Of a stretch of 64,000 nt of DNA, positions 62,902 to 64,000 are shown in pieces. The position numbers and the translations under genes are program-made. The notes beneath the pieces are model-generated. The model was not told the origin of the DNA and made no database searches. It saw only the letters and a program-made list of their open reading frames with translations. The stretch comes from Clytia hemisphaerica (lineage: Eukaryota > Cnidaria > Hydrozoa > Leptothecata > Clytiidae), in NCBI GenBank assembly GCA_902728285.1, contig CACVBU010001102.1, positions 2,064,335-2,128,334 on the forward strand, written 5' to 3'. The first letter of the stretch is position 1. Every line of letters starts with the position of its first letter.

Positions 62902-64000
62902 GGACCTACCTTGGAGGTCCTATAAATTAACCGGTGTCCGTCCGTTCGTCTGTTCGTTCGTCCGTTCGTCCGTCTGTTACCAGCTTTTCTCGAGATTGGC
63001 TCATTAGTTTTTTCTGATTTTTGGCACAATGATGCAAAATGGTAATGCCCAAAATGTGACGGAGGCCGATTTTCGAAAAAAAATTATTTCCGGCCGAAAA
63101 TGCCGGAAATATGCCGGAAAAACCGGTTTTTTGGCATTTTCTCGAGATTTCATCATTAGTTTTTTCAGACTTTTTGCACAAAGATCCGTATTAGCAATGC
63201 CCAAAACATGGCAGAGTCCGATTTTTGAGAAAAATTCTTTTCCGGCTGAAAATGCCGGAAATATGCCGGAATCGCCGTTTTTTGGCAGATTTCATCGGAC
63301 TTTTTCCTTATAATTGGTTGTTTTTTCACACAAAAACATTGTTAATAGCAATGTCCACGATCAAGCATGGTTCAATTGTCAATAAAACTGATTTTTGAAG
63401 CCGGAACTTTCTTAAAATCGCCGGAACAGCCGATTTTCGCCGGAAAAACAGTATTTCTTGAATTTCTCGAGCTGTACTTTATATTTTTTTATGAAATTTT
63501 GCACACTGATGTAAAATGACAATACCTAAAAAGTGACGGAGCCCTATTTTCGAAAAACATTTTTCTCCGGCCGAAAATGCCGGAAATGTGCCGGAAAAAC
63601 TGGTTTTTTGACATTTTCTCGAGATTTTATCATTAGTTTTTTCTGATTTTTTGCTCAAAGATGCGTATTAATATTGTTCAAAACATGGCCGAGTTTGATT
63701 TTTGAGGAAATTTTTTTTCCGGCCGAAAATGCCGTAAATATGCCGTAAATCGCCGTTTTTCTGGATTTTCATTGGACTTTTTCCTTACAAAACATTATTA
63801 ATAGCAATGCCCACCATCAAGCATGTTTCAATTTTCAATAAAATTGATTTTTGAAGCCAGAGCTATTTAAAAATCGCCGGAACAGCCTATTTTTGCCGGA
63901 AAAACAGTATTTCTTGAATTTCTCGAGCTGTACTTTATATTTTTTATGAAATTTTGCACACTGATGCAATATGACAATACCTAAAATGTGACGGAGCCCA
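62902..64000 (+). mobile_element. Second copy of the GGACCTACC-ended element, cut by the window edge
   Basis: It starts GGACCTACCTTGGAGGTCCT and then GTCCGTCCGTTCGTCTGTTC, as in the preceding copy, and repeats the same modules in the same order to the end of the window. Confidence 0.8.

Noticed and set aside
60720..64000. Further ELL exons inside the window
   Set aside because: No segment resembling the next conserved ELL block was found; the stretch is MITE and AT-rich repeat.

Overview
The window is animal nuclear DNA, AT-rich and intron-rich, from an invertebrate. The evidence is GT-AG introns of up to 13 kb, orthologues of animal genes split over many small exons, an intronless rhodopsin-type receptor, and Penelope-like and tRNA-derived retroelements. 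Cnidarian-grade is my best guess, but the sequence does not settle it.

Five protein-coding genes can be supported. (1) A Treslin/TICRR gene, the replication-origin firing factor, runs on the + strand from 4577 to 35041 in at least 18 exons. (2) A single-exon 7-transmembrane receptor lies antisense inside a 13.4-kb TICRR intron (15101-16141, -). (3) A small predicted single-pass membrane glycoprotein of unknown family follows on the + strand (37157-40895, two exons). (4) Mitochondrial ribosomal protein uS11m (MRPS11) lies on the - strand (44478-41714, six exons), convergent with gene 3. (5) The 5' part of the RNA polymerase II elongation factor ELL runs on the + strand (47697-60719, six exons) and leaves the window on the right. 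Exon phases agree across every assigned junction except one place in TICRR (6853-8529), where at least one exon is missing or wrong.

Most other sequence is transposable-element debris. Both window ends hold the same AT-rich family with internally repeated modules and GGACCTACC ends. Introns and intergenic DNA carry many short inverted-repeat elements (MITEs) with TA, 7-9 bp or 5 bp target duplications. There is also a 5'-truncated Penelope-like element carrying a GIY-YIG domain and interrupted by an 805-bp element with a 9-bp target duplication, a LINE-like C-terminal fragment, a tRNA-derived SINE with an 11-bp target duplication, and satellite arrays with units of about 124 and 180 bp.

The genes do not form one pathway; TICRR, MRPS11 and ELL are separate housekeeping functions. 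The most notable observations are the two paired CDK/TopBP1 docking motifs (ETP and EESP) retained in TICRR, fresh and decayed partial exon duplications in the same gene, and several internally repetitive inverted-repeat elements. I found no new multi-gene system.
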